Shown: positions 32,516 to 42,437, numbered from the stretch's first letter. The stretch: DNA of 51,961 nucleotides from Macrococcoides epidermidis (GCF_042659445.1 NZ_JBHSSR010000008.1), one strand, 5' to 3'. The notes: generated from the sequence alone by a model not told the origin. A program made the numbers and translations.

Positions 32516-34027
32516 TTATACTTCTGATTTTCTGAAGACTTTCTTGAATGCATTGAAAGCATCAACAAATGTTTCATCAGCTGGTAAGCCTTTAGTTTCA
32601 CGGATTTCTTGGTAGATATGTGGTGCATTTGAACCGATCCATGATAATAACTCATCTTCAAAACGTGTAATATCTTCAACAGGAATATCATCTAAGTGAC
32701 CTTTAGTTAATGCATAAAGAATTGTAACTTGTTTATCAACTGTTAAAGGTTTGTTTTGATCTTGTTTTAATACTTCAACCGTACGTTTACCACGTTCTAA
32801 TTTCGCTTTAGTTTGTGGATCTAAGTCAGAACCAAATTGTGCGAATGATTCTAATTCACGGTAAGATGCTAAGTCAAGACGTAATGTACCCGCTACTTTT
32901 TTCATCGCTTTAATTTGTGCAGAACCACCAACACGTGATACTGATAATCCGGCGTTGATCGCAGGGCGAACACCAGAGAAGAATAAATCTGATTGTAAGA
33001 AGATTTGTCCATCTGTAATTGAGATTACGTTCGTTGGTACGTAAGCTGAGATATCCCCTGCTTGTGTTTCAACGAATGGTAATGCAGTGATAGAACCGCC
33101 ACCTAAATCATCATTTAATTTAGCTGCACGTTCTAACAGACGGCTGTGTAAGTAGAATACATCCCCCGGATAAGCTTCACGACCTGGCGGACGACGTAAT
33201 AATAATGATAACTCACGGTAAGCTGCTGCTTGTTTCGTTAAATCATCATATACGATTAATACGTGTTTACCATTGAACATGAATTCTTCTGCCATTGCTA
33301 CACCAGCATAAGGCGCGATGTATAATAATGGAGCTGGTTGAGATGCTGATGCTGATACTACGATTGTGTAGTCTAATGCACCGTGTTGACGTAATGTTTC
33401 AACTGCAGTACGTACAGTTGATTCTTTTTGTCCGATCGCAACATATACACAAATCATATCTTCATCTTTTTGGTTAAGAATTGTATCGATTGCAACTGTT
33501 GTTTTACCAGTTTGACGGTCACCGATGATTAACTCACGTTGTCCACGTCCGATTGGTACTAACGCATCAATCGCTTTGATACCTGTTTGTAATGGCTCAT
33601 CAACTGATTTACGATCCATAACACCAGTAGCTGGTGATTCGATTGGACGTGTTTTAGTTGTGTTAAGCGGTCCACGTCCATCAATTGGTTGCCCTAATGG
33701 GTTAACAACACGTCCAATTAACTCTTCGCCAACTGGAACTTCCATGATACGACCTGTACGTTTAACTTCGTCGCCTTCTTTAATATCTAAGTAAGGGCCT
33801 AAGATTACGACACCTACGTTATTTTCTTCTAAATTTTGTGCAAGACCTAATACACCGTTATCAAACTCGACTAGTTCCCCAGCCATAACGTTGTTTAAGC
33901 CATGTACTAAAGCAATACCGTCACCGACCTGGATAACAGTACCTACATCCGTTACTGTCATACCAGACTCGTAGTTTGCAATCTGTGATTTTAGTAACGC
34001 ACTGATTTCTTCAGCTTTGATGGCCAT
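32516..34027 (-). CDS. atpA: ATP synthase alpha subunit
   Basis: The 503-aa non-catalytic nucleotide-binding F1 subunit. P-loop GDRQTGKTTVAIDTIL, HVLIVYDDLTKQAAAYRELS and LRRPPGREAYPGDVFYLHSR are conserved. I use the ATG at 34027, 9 bp after AAGGAG, giving the usual MAIKAEEIS start; three upstream codons are open but overlap that site. Confidence 0.98.
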   Translation of the reverse strand: MAIKAEEISALLKSQIANYESGMTVTDVGTVIQVGDGIALVHGLNNVMAGELVEFDNGVLGLAQNLEENNVGVVILGPYLDIKEGDEVKRTGRIMEVPVGEELIGRVVNPLGQPIDGRGPLNTTKTRPIESPATGVMDRKSVDEPLQTGIKAIDALVPIGRGQRELIIGDRQTGKTTVAIDTILNQKDEDMICVYVAIGQKESTVRTAVETLRQHGALDYTIVVSASASQPAPLLYIAPYAGVAMAEEFMFNGKHVLIVYDDLTKQAAAYRELSLLLRRPPGREAYPGDVFYLHSRLLERAAKLNDDLGGGSITALPFVETQAGDISAYVPTNVISITDGQIFLQSDLFFSGVRPAINAGLSVSRVGGSAQIKAMKKVAGTLRLDLASYRELESFAQFGSDLDPQTKAKLERGKRTVEVLKQDQNKPLTVDKQVTILYALTKGHLDDIPVEDITRFEDELLSWIGSNAPHIYQEIRETKGLPADETFVDAFNAFKKVFRKSEV

Positions 34028-34049
34028 TGATGTCACTCCTTATAAGAAA

Positions 34050-34583
34050 TTATTGTTTTTGAAACGACTTACTTAATTGATTTAATTCATTGATAACTGA
34101 ACCATCATAGACTGTCGTTCCGATTGTAGCGCGAATACCGCCGATTAAAGATTCATTAATAACATTTTCAATTAATAATTTTTTATAGCCTGTTTTTTCG
34201 ATGAATACTTTTCCTAACTCATCTAGTTCTTCAGAAGATAGTGGATAAACAGATTCTACTTTCATCTTAGCTTGTTGATTTGCATTGTTATAATATTCAA
34301 CGAATGCGTCTACAATACCAGGAATAAGTCCTAATTGTTTGCGGTCAGCTAAGATTTTTAGTAAGTTCATAAGTGGTGCATCCACACCTTTAAATGTTTC
34401 TGAAACAAACTGAGTACGTGCTTCTTTAGATACTTTAGGATCTTCAGCAAATGCAGCAAATGTTGAATCATTTACTAATGCCTGCTTAATCTCTAAAAGA
34501 TCAGAATAAACACCCTGTGCTACACCTTGTCCCTTTGCAACTTCTAATAAACTCTCTGCGTATTTATTTAAGACGTTGGCCAT
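34050..34583 (-). CDS. atpH: ATP synthase delta subunit
   Basis: A 177-aa peripheral-stalk F1 subunit that attaches F1 to subunit b. It begins MANVLNKYAESLLEVAKGQG and contains the conserved C-terminal GGIRATIGTTVYDGSV. Its start overlaps the atpF stop by 1 bp. Confidence 0.97.
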   Translation of the reverse strand: MANVLNKYAESLLEVAKGQGVAQGVYSDLLEIKQALVNDSTFAAFAEDPKVSKEARTQFVSETFKGVDAPLMNLLKILADRKQLGLIPGIVDAFVEYYNNANQQAKMKVESVYPLSSEELDELGKVFIEKTGYKKLLIENVINESLIGGIRATIGTTVYDGSVINELNQLSKSFQKQ

Positions 34584-35107
34584 TATTTATCGCCTGCCTC
34601 TTGAATAAATTGTTGAACAAGTTGTTTTTGATCTTGTTCGTTAATTTCCTTATTGATTACTTTTTGTGCGATTAATACAGATAATTCAGCAACGCGATCG
34701 TTGATGTCTGCAATAGCACGTTGTTTTTCATTTTCAATTTCGACTTGTGCGTCGCTCACGATTTTGTTTGCACGCATATTTGCTTCGTGGATGATTGCTT
34801 CTTGTTGTGTTTTAGCTTGTGCTTTAGCATCTTCCATCATGATAGATACTTCATTTTGAGTCTTAGTAAGTAACGCTTTGTTTTCTTCAGCGTAACGTTT
34901 TGCATCTTCATTTTGCTTTCTTGCATTGTCAAGGTCAGCATTAATGCCATGTTGACGTTCGTCCATAATATTCTTTAATGGACCCCAAGCGAACTTGCTT
35001 AGTAAAGCTAATAATACTAAAAATGCGAATAGTGTAAATAATGCAGTACCCCATTCAACGCCAGGTGCTGCAGTATGTGCAGTTTCGCCTAAAATTAAGA
35101 AATTCAA
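34583..35107 (-). CDS. atpF: ATP synthase b subunit
   Basis: A 174-aa peripheral-stalk subunit: one N-terminal transmembrane helix (GTALFTLFAFLVLLALLSKF) then a long charged helix (about residues 45-160) that dimerises. The open frame allows an ATG 11 codons earlier, but AAAGGAG lies 8 bp before a TTG at 35107. The TTG gives a length like the 173-aa S. aureus protein, so I use it. Confidence 0.94.
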   Translation of the reverse strand: MNFLILGETAHTAAPGVEWGTALFTLFAFLVLLALLSKFAWGPLKNIMDERQHGINADLDNARKQNEDAKRYAEENKALLTKTQNEVSIMMEDAKAQAKTQQEAIIHEANMRANKIVSDAQVEIENEKQRAIADINDRVAELSVLIAQKVINKEINEQDQKQLVQQFIQEAGDK

Positions 35108-35190
35108 GATTAACGCTCCTTTCATCGCAGTTATGTTCATAAATGAATGGCGAAATCATAGTGACTTCGCCTTAACGAGTTATATTTAAA

Positions 35191-35403
35191 TTAACGGTTC
35201 ATTACCATGAATGCTACTACTACCGCGATGATAGGAAGGGCCTCAACTAAACCTACACCGATGAACATGATAGTCATTAATGGACCACGTGCTTCTGGTT
35301 GACGCGCTACACCTTCAACTGTACGAGATACGATTAAACCGTTACCAATACCTGCTCCTAATGCTGCTAAACCGATTGCGATTGCTGCTGCTAATAAATT
35401 CAT
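35191..35403 (-). CDS. atpE: ATP synthase c subunit
   Basis: A 70-aa proteolipid hairpin forming the rotor ring. Glu54 in VGLVEALPII is the proton-carrying acid; the polar loop is ARQPEARG. I see no sodium-type Gln/Ser signature, so a proton-coupled ring is expected. AGGAGG precedes the ATG. Confidence 0.98.
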   Translation of the reverse strand: MNLLAAAIAIGLAALGAGIGNGLIVSRTVEGVARQPEARGPLMTIMFIGVGLVEALPIIAVVVAFMVMNR

Positions 35404-35452
35404 TAATAATTTCCTCCTAAAGAAATATGATAGTTTTTTTTAATTTTTTATA

Positions 35453-36178
35453 TTAATGGTCATCTGACACTTTATGTGACATATAAACCATTGATAACAT
35501 TACGAAAATGTAGGCCTGAATTGACCCTACGAAAATTGAGAAACCTTGCCAGATAACTAATGGAATAAATCCACCGATTGCACCAAGTGCACCAAATGTT
35601 GTTAATAGACCAGCGAGTAGTCCGAGTAATACTTCACCTGCAAAAATGTTACCGTAAAGACGCAGACCAAGCGTTAATGTAGAAGAGAATTCTTCAATAA
35701 TCTTGAACGGTACCATAAACCATACCGGCTGAGCAAAACTCTTGAAATAATTGCCGCTCCCACGCATTTTGATACCATAAAAGTGTGTCAGTAGTACCAT
35801 CAGTGTTGAAAGTGTTAATGTGACTGTTGGATCAGCAGTTGGAGATTTCCACCATAAAGTGTGACCACTTACAATTGCAAATGGTAATCCTAGCATGTTT
35901 GCAACAAAAATGAATAATAACAACGTTACAGCTAGAAAATGAAAGCGTCCACCTTTGTTCCACGCCATATTACTGTTGATAATGCCTCTAGTGAAATCGA
36001 AAACCCATTCAATGAAGTTTTGTTTACCGTGTGGGCGTACACTTAAGTTACGTGTACAAAGTACCGCAATAATAAATACGATAACTGCAGCTACAGTAAT
36101 CATCAGCATTGAAGACAGATTAAAAATCAAATCATGTCCAGCGATTTTCAAAGTATAGAGGGGTGATTCGTGTTCCAT
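35453..36178 (-). CDS. atpB: ATP synthase a subunit
   Basis: A 241-aa integral Fo subunit with five to six helices. The essential Arg is in TLTLGLRLYGNIFAGEVLL, and the C-terminal helix GFSIFVGSIQAYIFVMLSMVY is conserved. AGAGGTG precedes the ATG; 23 bp separate it from atpI. Confidence 0.97.
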   Translation of the reverse strand: MEHESPLYTLKIAGHDLIFNLSSMLMITVAAVIVFIIAVLCTRNLSVRPHGKQNFIEWVFDFTRGIINSNMAWNKGGRFHFLAVTLLLFIFVANMLGLPFAIVSGHTLWWKSPTADPTVTLTLSTLMVLLTHFYGIKMRGSGNYFKSFAQPVWFMVPFKIIEEFSSTLTLGLRLYGNIFAGEVLLGLLAGLLTTFGALGAIGGFIPLVIWQGFSIFVGSIQAYIFVMLSMVYMSHKVSDDH

Positions 36179-36201
36179 TTCTTCACCTCTTCCTATATGT
36201 A

Positions 36202-36555
36202 TTATTTTTTCAAACTGTTCACCCCATGAATGATAATCATTACATAGGTGAGCATTAGGCCAAGCGCGATCCCTAATAAGTGAAACGTATCAGGATATCT
36301 CACCCAGAAGAGGCATGCCATGACCGCTATTAAAAAGCGAATGCCCATACCACTTGAGATGTACAATGCATCACTCTTAATCGCACGCGATAAATTGTGA
36401 TACCATACAAAAGTACTGATCGCAGACGCAATCGTACCAATAACTAATCCTAACACAAAATCATTATGCGTGAACATAGCGATTAATAAGAGTATTAAGA
36501 TTAGGTATATAAAATATTGCAGGTATTGCTTAAAAAATGTCTTAAATTCTGACAT
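36202..36555 (-). CDS. atpI: ATP synthase protein I
   Basis: A 117-aa protein with four predicted transmembrane helices at the head of the atp operon. AtpI proteins assist c-ring assembly or magnesium homeostasis in some species; sequence conservation is low, so the call rests on position, size and topology. AAGGAG lies before the ATG, behind the operon promoter at 36615-36643. Confidence 0.88.
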   Translation of the reverse strand: MSEFKTFFKQYLQYFIYLILILLLIAMFTHNDFVLGLVIGTIASAISTFVWYHNLSRAIKSDALYISSGMGIRFLIAVMACLFWVRYPDTFHLLGIALGLMLTYVMIIIHGVNSLKK

Positions 36556-36614
36556 ATTGGGAACTCCTTAGAAATAGTTTTCACGCGGATGAAAACCGTT
36601 TCATTCCACATTTT

Positions 36615-36643
36615 ATGATAATATAGGCAAAATACCGTGTCAA
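36615..36643 (-). promoter_or_regulatory. Promoter of the atp operon
   Basis: TTGACA, a 17-bp spacer, then TATCAT on the minus strand, 60 bp before atpI. The leader contains an inverted repeat GTTTTCA/TGAAAAC (36577-36596). No convincing terminator separates mnaA from this promoter, so mnaA transcripts may run into atp. Confidence 0.75.
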
Positions 36644-36734
36644 TGCTATGTCAAAACTTTAGAAACATAAATTTCACGGAAAGTTCACAAATTAGACAAA
36701 TAATTATGTTTCGTTTAAAAATTTATTAATTTAA

Positions 36735-37883
36735 TTATTTTTCAGATGCTTCTACCTTAAATGGTACCGGTTTTTCCTGTGTCAAGTTAAAATAATATTT
36801 TATATGTTCACAAATTCTTTTAGAAGTTTCACCATCACCATAAGGATTGCTTGCTTTTGACATACTTTGGTAAGTCGCTTCGTCTGTTAATAACGTTTTC
36901 GTTAACTGATAAATATTTTCTTCTTCAATGCCTGCAAGTTTTAATGTTCCAGCTTTAACACCTTCAGGACGCTCAGTTGTATCGCGAAGAACTAATACAG
37001 GTTTACCTAAAGATGGCGCTTCTTCCTGAACACCACCAGAATCAGTTAGGATAAAGTGGCTACGTGCTGCAAAGTTATGAAAATCAATCACATCTAAAGG
37101 CTCAATAAGTTGCACACGTGAATGATCTGCTAAATGTTCTGAAGCAATTTCACGCACTTTAGGATTTTTATGCATTGGATAGACTACTTCAACATCTTCA
37201 AATTCATCCACAATACGGCGAATCGCTTTAAATATATTATGCATTGGCTGTCCAATGTTTTCTCTGCGATGGGCTGTAAGTAATACTACTTTCCTACCAT
37301 CAGCTTTATCTAATATTTCAGAAACATAATCATCTTTTACAGTCGTCTTTAAAGCATCAATCGCAGTATTACCGGTAATAGCGATTTTATCTGCCGGTTT
37401 ATTCTCATTCAGTAAGTTTTGTGCAGCTTCTTCCGTCGGTGCAAAGTGAATATCAGCAAGTACACCTGTCATTTGGCGATTCATTTCTTCCGGGAAAGGA
37501 GAATATTTCTGGAAAGTACGTAATCCCGCCTCTACGTGACCGATCGCAACTTCGTTATAGAAAGCAGCAAGACTACCTGCAAATGTTGTCGTTGTATCGC
37601 CATGCACTAAAATCATATCCGGCTTAGCTTCCTGAATCACTTCTTCTAAGCCTAAAATTACGCGACTTGTCACTTCTGATAACGTTTGTCCTGCTTTCAT
37701 TATGTTTAGATCATAATCTGGCGTAATATCAAAGATTGTTAATACTTGATCCAGCATTTCTCTATGCTGCGCAGTTACTACTACAATTGGTTCTAATTCC
37801 GGATCTTCTTTTAAAGCGAGTACAAGAGGGGCCATCTTAATCGCTTCAGGTCTTGTACCAAAAATCGTCATAATTTTTTTCAT
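36735..37883 (-). CDS. mnaA: UDP-N-acetylglucosamine 2-epimerase (non-hydrolysing)
   Basis: A 382-aa GT-B-fold enzyme interconverting UDP-GlcNAc and UDP-ManNAc, feeding wall teichoic acid linkage units and capsule. Seen: FGTRPEAIKMAPLVLAL, VHGDTTTTFAGSLAAFY, GHVEAGLRTF, LLTAHRRENIG and TDSGGVQEEAPSLGKP. It lies between upp and atpI as in B. subtilis and staphylococci. Confidence 0.96.
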   Translation of the reverse strand: MKKIMTIFGTRPEAIKMAPLVLALKEDPELEPIVVVTAQHREMLDQVLTIFDITPDYDLNIMKAGQTLSEVTSRVILGLEEVIQEAKPDMILVHGDTTTTFAGSLAAFYNEVAIGHVEAGLRTFQKYSPFPEEMNRQMTGVLADIHFAPTEEAAQNLLNENKPADKIAITGNTAIDALKTTVKDDYVSEILDKADGRKVVLLTAHRRENIGQPMHNIFKAIRRIVDEFEDVEVVYPMHKNPKVREIASEHLADHSRVQLIEPLDVIDFHNFAARSHFILTDSGGVQEEAPSLGKPVLVLRDTTERPEGVKAGTLKLAGIEEENIYQLTKTLLTDEATYQSMSKASNPYGDGETSKRICEHIKYYFNLTQEKPVPFKVEASEK

Positions 37884-37900
37884 GATAATCTCCTAGATTC

Positions 37901-38530
37901 TTATTTTGTACCAAATAATCTATCGCCAGCGTCACCTAATCCAGGGACGATATAGCCATGGTCATTTAATTTCTCATCTAATGCCGCGATATAGATATCT
38001 ACATCAGGATGTGCTTCTTGTAATAACTTAACACCTTCTGGCGCCGCAATTAAACACATAAAACGAATTTTAGTAGCGCCACGTTTCTTTAACGAATTGA
38101 TCGCTTCAATTGCAGAACCACCTGTCGCAAGCATTGGGTCAACGACGATAAAGTCACGTTCCTCAATATCCTGAGGTAACTTTGCGAAGTATTCAACAGG
38201 TTGCAGCGTTTCAGGATCACGGTATAATCCGATATGTCCGACACGGGCTGCCGGAATTAACTTTAATACACCATCAGTCATACCTAACCCTGCGCGTAAA
38301 ATAGGCACAACAGCCATCTTCTTACCTGACAATCGTTTCGCTGTCATTTCAGTAACGGGTGTCTTCACTGTAACATCATCTAATTCTAAATCGCGCGTAA
38401 CTTCGTATGCCATTAACATACCTACTTCATCTACAAGCTCGCGGAATTCTTTCGTTCCTGTCTGCTCGTCTCGAATGTAACTCAACTTATGTTGAATTAA
38501 TGGGTGATCAAAAACATGGACTTTGGCCAT
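37901..38530 (-). CDS. upp: Uracil phosphoribosyltransferase
   Basis: A 209-aa type I PRTase converting uracil and PRPP to UMP. The PRPP loop VVDPMLATGGSAIEAI and uracil-binding GDAGDRLFGTK are present. The ATG at 38530 gives MAKVHVFDHPLIQHKLS as in S. aureus, with GGAG 9 bp upstream; the frame opens five codons earlier. It is probably cotranscribed with glyA and mnaA. Confidence 0.97.
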   Translation of the reverse strand: MAKVHVFDHPLIQHKLSYIRDEQTGTKEFRELVDEVGMLMAYEVTRDLELDDVTVKTPVTEMTAKRLSGKKMAVVPILRAGLGMTDGVLKLIPAARVGHIGLYRDPETLQPVEYFAKLPQDIEERDFIVVDPMLATGGSAIEAINSLKKRGATKIRFMCLIAAPEGVKLLQEAHPDVDIYIAALDEKLNDHGYIVPGLGDAGDRLFGTK

Positions 38531-38598
38531 AATCATCTTCTCCAAACTATATTGTATTTATTTCTTTTTATAAACTCGGGTGATTTATCGTTAAATCT

Positions 38599-39834
38599 TT
38601 ACTGATATAAAGGAAACTTATCTGTAATTGATTTAACTTGCTCTCTTGCTTTCGCTAACACTTGCTCATCTTCATGATTTGCTAATACGTCAGCGATAAT
38701 ATTACCAATTAATTTCATTTCATCTTCTTTTAAACCACGCGTTGTTACTGCTGGCGTACCAATTCGAATACCGCTTGTTACAAATGGACTTGTCTTATCA
38801 AATGGAATCGTATTTTTATTCGTAGTAATACCAACTGCGTCTAACGCATGTTCTGCAACCTTACCTGTTAAATCCATCGGTGTAACATCAACGCTAAACA
38901 GATGATTATCTGTGCCACCACTTACGATGCGCAGTCCTCTTTCTGATAATGAGGCAGCAAGCGTCTTCGCATTGTTAATAACTTGTGTTTGATACGTCTT
39001 AAATTCAGGTTGTAACGCTTCACCAAATGCCACAGCTTTCGCTGCGATTACATGCATTAAAGGTCCGCCTTGAATACCTGGGAATATTGCTTTATCGATT
39101 GCTTTTGCAAATTCTGCTTTACATAAAATCATACCACCACGTGGCCCGCGTAATGTCTTATGCGTCGTTGTCGTCACAAAATCAGCATATGGAACTGGGT
39201 TTTCGTGAAGGCCTGTAGCCACAAGTCCAGCGATGTGTGCCATATCAACCATAAATAATGCGCCTATTTCATCAGCAATTTCCCTAAATTGTTTAAAGTC
39301 AATTTCACGTGAATATGCTGAAGCACCAGCAATAATTAATTTCGGTTTGTGTTCCTTTGCTAAAGCGCGAACGTTATCGTAATTAATCGTTTCAGTTTCC
39401 TTATCAACTTCATACGCTACGAAATGATAATCGATACCACTGAAATTCACATGTGAACCATGCGTTAAGTGCCCGCCGTGGCTTAAATCCATGCCTAATA
39501 CAGTATCTCCGGGTTTAATCGCTACACGATAAACCGCCATGTTCGCCTGAGATCCTGAATGTGGTTGAACGTTTGCATGTTCTGCTCCAAATAATTCTTT
39601 CGCTCTATCTCTTGCTAAATCTTCAACGATATCGACAAACTCACACCCACCATAATAACGTTTATGTGGGTAACCTTCAGCGTATTTATTTGTTAATACT
39701 GAACCTTGAGCTTCCATTACAGCTTTAGAAACAAAGTTTTCTGAAGCAATTAATTCAATGTTGTTATTTTGTCTTTCTAATTCTTTATGCATTGCTTCAA
39801 ATAGTACATTATCCTGCGCTTTAATTTCGTTCAT
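38599..39834 (-). CDS. glyA: Serine hydroxymethyltransferase
   Basis: A 411-aa PLP enzyme interconverting serine and glycine and charging tetrahydrofolate. The Schiff-base lysine is Lys226 in TTTTHKTLRG. IASENFVSKAVMEAQGS and YAEGYPHKRYYGGCEFVD bind substrate and folate. Two adjacent ATGs exist; GGGGG is best spaced (7 bp) to the second, used here. Confidence 0.98.
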   Translation of the reverse strand: MNEIKAQDNVLFEAMHKELERQNNNIELIASENFVSKAVMEAQGSVLTNKYAEGYPHKRYYGGCEFVDIVEDLARDRAKELFGAEHANVQPHSGSQANMAVYRVAIKPGDTVLGMDLSHGGHLTHGSHVNFSGIDYHFVAYEVDKETETINYDNVRALAKEHKPKLIIAGASAYSREIDFKQFREIADEIGALFMVDMAHIAGLVATGLHENPVPYADFVTTTTHKTLRGPRGGMILCKAEFAKAIDKAIFPGIQGGPLMHVIAAKAVAFGEALQPEFKTYQTQVINNAKTLAASLSERGLRIVSGGTDNHLFSVDVTPMDLTGKVAEHALDAVGITTNKNTIPFDKTSPFVTSGIRIGTPAVTTRGLKEDEMKLIGNIIADVLANHEDEQVLAKAREQVKSITDKFPLYQ

Positions 39835-39857
39835 CATATATCCCCCTTGATATTCAC

Positions 39858-40379
39858 TTAATATCGACTTCTTGGTCCACCAATTAACTTCGGACGATGC
39901 GTTGCAATTGTAACAACTGCTTCGCCGACTTTTTTCGTTGCTACGCGTACAGGAATCTGTACATGTTTAATATGCTGACCGATCAATGTCTGACCGATAT
40001 CAATGCCTGTATCACAAACAACATGCTCAACAACTACAGGATCTTCGAAACTTTGATATGCCAGACTACTCATACTGCCACCTGCCCCTTTTACAGGTAC
40101 CACGCTGACTATTTCAAAGCCATATCGTTCCTGCACACGACGTTCCATCGTTATCGCACGATTAATATGTTCACAACCCTGGAAACAGAAATCAACACCA
40201 GTTTGTTTGTGTATACGTTGAAATGCTTCAAAAAATACTTTTGCTACTTCATCAGAACTATTTGTACCGATACGTTCACCAATGACTTCAGACGTTGAAC
40301 ATCCAATCACACATAACGTATTTGGCTTAAAGAAATCAATTGCTACGAGTTCATCTAGCAGTGTATTAATGTTATCCAT
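39858..40379 (-). CDS. ywlG: UPF0340/DUF436 protein YwlG
   Basis: A 173-aa conserved protein of unknown function found between glyA and rpiB/ywlE in bacilli. Conserved cysteines occur in CVIGCSTSEVIG, CFQGCEHINRAITMERR and VEHVVCDTG, suggesting a metal or thiol site. The start overlaps the rpiB stop by 8 bp. It has no signal or membrane helix. Confidence 0.85.
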   Translation of the reverse strand: MDNINTLLDELVAIDFFKPNTLCVIGCSTSEVIGERIGTNSSDEVAKVFFEAFQRIHKQTGVDFCFQGCEHINRAITMERRVQERYGFEIVSVVPVKGAGGSMSSLAYQSFEDPVVVEHVVCDTGIDIGQTLIGQHIKHVQIPVRVATKKVGEAVVTIATHRPKLIGGPRSRY

Positions 40380-40818
40380 TGCAAGACTCCAGTTGCGCTA
40401 TTTTATCGATACGTTTCTGATGGCGTCCACCTTCAAATTCAGCATCCAGCCAAGTTTTGACGATAAGTAGCATCAATCCTTCACCGATAACGCGTTGTCC
40501 CAATGCCAGGATGTTCGAATTATTATGTTCGCGTGTCACTTGAGCAGTAAATACGTCATGAACGAGCGCACAACGAATACCTGGCACTTTATTTGCTGCA
40601 ATACTCATTCCAATACCAGTACCACAAATTAAAATACCTCGGTCATATTCACCGTTTGCTACTGCACGTGCGACAGGACCTGCATAATCCGGATAATCTA
40701 CTGATTCAGTTGACGCTGGACCAAAATCTTTAAATTCAATACCTTTTGCAGTTAAAAATTCTGTAATTTTAGCTTTGTACTCAAATCCACCATGGTCACT
40801 TGCAATCGCAATCTTCAC
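40372..40818 (-). CDS. rpiB: Ribose-5-phosphate isomerase B / LacAB family
   Basis: A 148-aa RpiB/LacA/LacB-family isomerase of the pentose phosphate pathway. IASDHGGFEYKAKI binds the sugar, and the active-site cysteine is Cys65 in ILICGTGIGMSIAANK. The start is GTG at 40818, 5 bp after AAGGAGG; the longer frame contains that site. A housekeeping RpiB role is favoured over lactose metabolism because no lac genes are adjacent. Confidence 0.93.
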   Translation of the reverse strand: MKIAIASDHGGFEYKAKITEFLTAKGIEFKDFGPASTESVDYPDYAGPVARAVANGEYDRGILICGTGIGMSIAANKVPGIRCALVHDVFTAQVTREHNNSNILALGQRVIGEGLMLLIVKTWLDAEFEGGRHQKRIDKIAQLESCNG

Positions 40819-40911
40819 AATATCCCTCCTTATTACATACTTCATATTATAGCCTATTTAAAAAGTGAGATAAAACATTTCCGAAAAATGAGACGTTATT
40901 TTTTGAATTGT

Positions 40912-41337
40912 CTATTTTTCATCAATTTTTGTTAATAATTTCGTGATATTTTCCTGTAATTGTTCGTAAGTCTGTTGATATATTTCATACTCTCCACCAT
41001 ATGGATCCTGGATATCCTGGCTAACACCATCCGCGTATTCAATTAGCGTATATACATTGCTTGCTGGATACATCGAACGAATTGTATCACGGTGATTTGC
41101 TGTCATCGTTAAGATTAAATCTTTTTCACTGTCTGCGCGGTCAAAGCCAGCACTTAATGAAGCAGCTGGTAAGTGATTCGTTTCAATAATTTGTTGCGTA
41201 TGGCGTGAAGCAGGCATACCATCTATCGCAAAAATACCTCTCGATGAAAATGAATGTTCATTTGACATTGATTTTGCGATACTTTCTGCTAGCGGGCTAC
41301 GACACGTATTTCCTGTACAAACAAAAACGATCTCCAT
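40912..41337 (-). CDS. ywlE: Low-molecular-weight protein arginine phosphatase (YwlE/PtpB-like)
   Basis: A 141-aa LMW-PTP-fold enzyme. The P-loop is VCTGNTCRSPLAE, with nucleophile Cys7 and Arg13; the general acid is in IQDPYGG. Thr11 in the loop is the residue reported to favour phosphoarginine over phosphotyrosine in B. subtilis YwlE, so it probably reverses McsB arginine phosphorylation. It follows ywlC by 8 bp. Confidence 0.93.
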   Translation of the reverse strand: MEIVFVCTGNTCRSPLAESIAKSMSNEHSFSSRGIFAIDGMPASRHTQQIIETNHLPAASLSAGFDRADSEKDLILTMTANHRDTIRSMYPASNVYTLIEYADGVSQDIQDPYGGEYEIYQQTYEQLQENITKLLTKIDEK

Positions 41338-41345
41338 CTTTCTCC

Positions 41346-42350
41346 CTACTTTCCTGAAGTTGCTTTATTGATGCGGTTCATTAATGCATCGCTCCCTGCA
41401 ATATGGGAATAGTCAGCGATATAAATCTTCGTAATTTCTTTTTGCTGATCCATTTCTCGTAATGCACTATATAAATTATGCATGGCACCATCGATATCTT
41501 CAAATGTATCGCTTAAAGCATATGTCACATTATCATTAAAACGTGACAACTCTTTACGTGGTGCAATCAACGCTTCATTTGAGGCAAGCTGTAATTGCGT
41601 CAGATTAGACACGAGTACCATAGGACTATTTGGCGCATAATGACGATATTTCATACCGGGAGCTATCGGTTGCTCTGTTTGATAATTTGCTGTCGTAATA
41701 CATTCTGGAATAATGCGTTCTAAATCATCTTTTGTAATCGCACCAGGACGCGCAATTTTATATGGATAAGATGTACAATCGAGAACTGTGCTTTCAATAC
41801 CTACTTCCACCTGAAACCCTTCGACGATGCCATAAATTTTCCCATCCATATCGTACTTCACATGGTCTGCAGTTGTTGGCGACGGCTTTCCACTTGTATT
41901 TGCAGAAGGTGCAGCAAGCGGCAGATAAGTTAATTTCAGAATTTGGCGAGCAACTTTGTCACTCGGCATACGCACAGCAACAGAATTAAGTCCGGCAGTA
42001 ACTGCAGGTGCCAGCACCTCTTTTTGAAGCGGTAAAATAAACGAAATGGGTCCTGGCCAGAACGCATCCATCAATTGATGTACTTTATTATCCGGAATAT
42101 GTGCAAAGTCATCGATTTGTGCTTTTTCATAAATGTGGACGATAAGCGGATTATCCTGTGGTCGTCCTTTTGCTTTAAAAATTTTATCCACAGCCGTACT
42201 GCTCAAAGCATTCGCGGCTAATCCGTAAACTGTTTCAGTAGGAATTGCAATGATTTCATCTTGTTTAAACCCTGTAATGATTTCCTGTACTTGTGGATAT
42301 GTTGATAAGTCATCCACATTGTTACGCACATTCCAAATTTTTGTCTGCAT
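41346..42350 (-). CDS. ywlC: L-threonylcarbamoyladenylate synthase (Sua5/TsaC type)
   Basis: A 334-aa two-domain protein: N-terminal YrdC fold (IIAIPTETVYGLAANAL, KAKGRPQDNPLIVHI, VAVRMPSD, APSANTSGKPSPTTADHV) and C-terminal Sua5 domain. It makes the intermediate for the tRNA t6A37 modification. AGAGGGG lies 7 bp before the ATG at 42350; eight more upstream codons are open but include that site. Confidence 0.95.
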   Translation of the reverse strand: MQTKIWNVRNNVDDLSTYPQVQEIITGFKQDEIIAIPTETVYGLAANALSSTAVDKIFKAKGRPQDNPLIVHIYEKAQIDDFAHIPDNKVHQLMDAFWPGPISFILPLQKEVLAPAVTAGLNSVAVRMPSDKVARQILKLTYLPLAAPSANTSGKPSPTTADHVKYDMDGKIYGIVEGFQVEVGIESTVLDCTSYPYKIARPGAITKDDLERIIPECITTANYQTEQPIAPGMKYRHYAPNSPMVLVSNLTQLQLASNEALIAPRKELSRFNDNVTYALSDTFEDIDGAMHNLYSALREMDQQKEITKIYIADYSHIAGSDALMNRINKATSGK

Positions 42351-42437
42351 GCTGCATCCCCTCTCTTTACTCATATTTTAAAACAAAATAAAAAGTTATG
42401 CACAAATTGTGGATAAATCCTGTAATTTGTGCATAAC

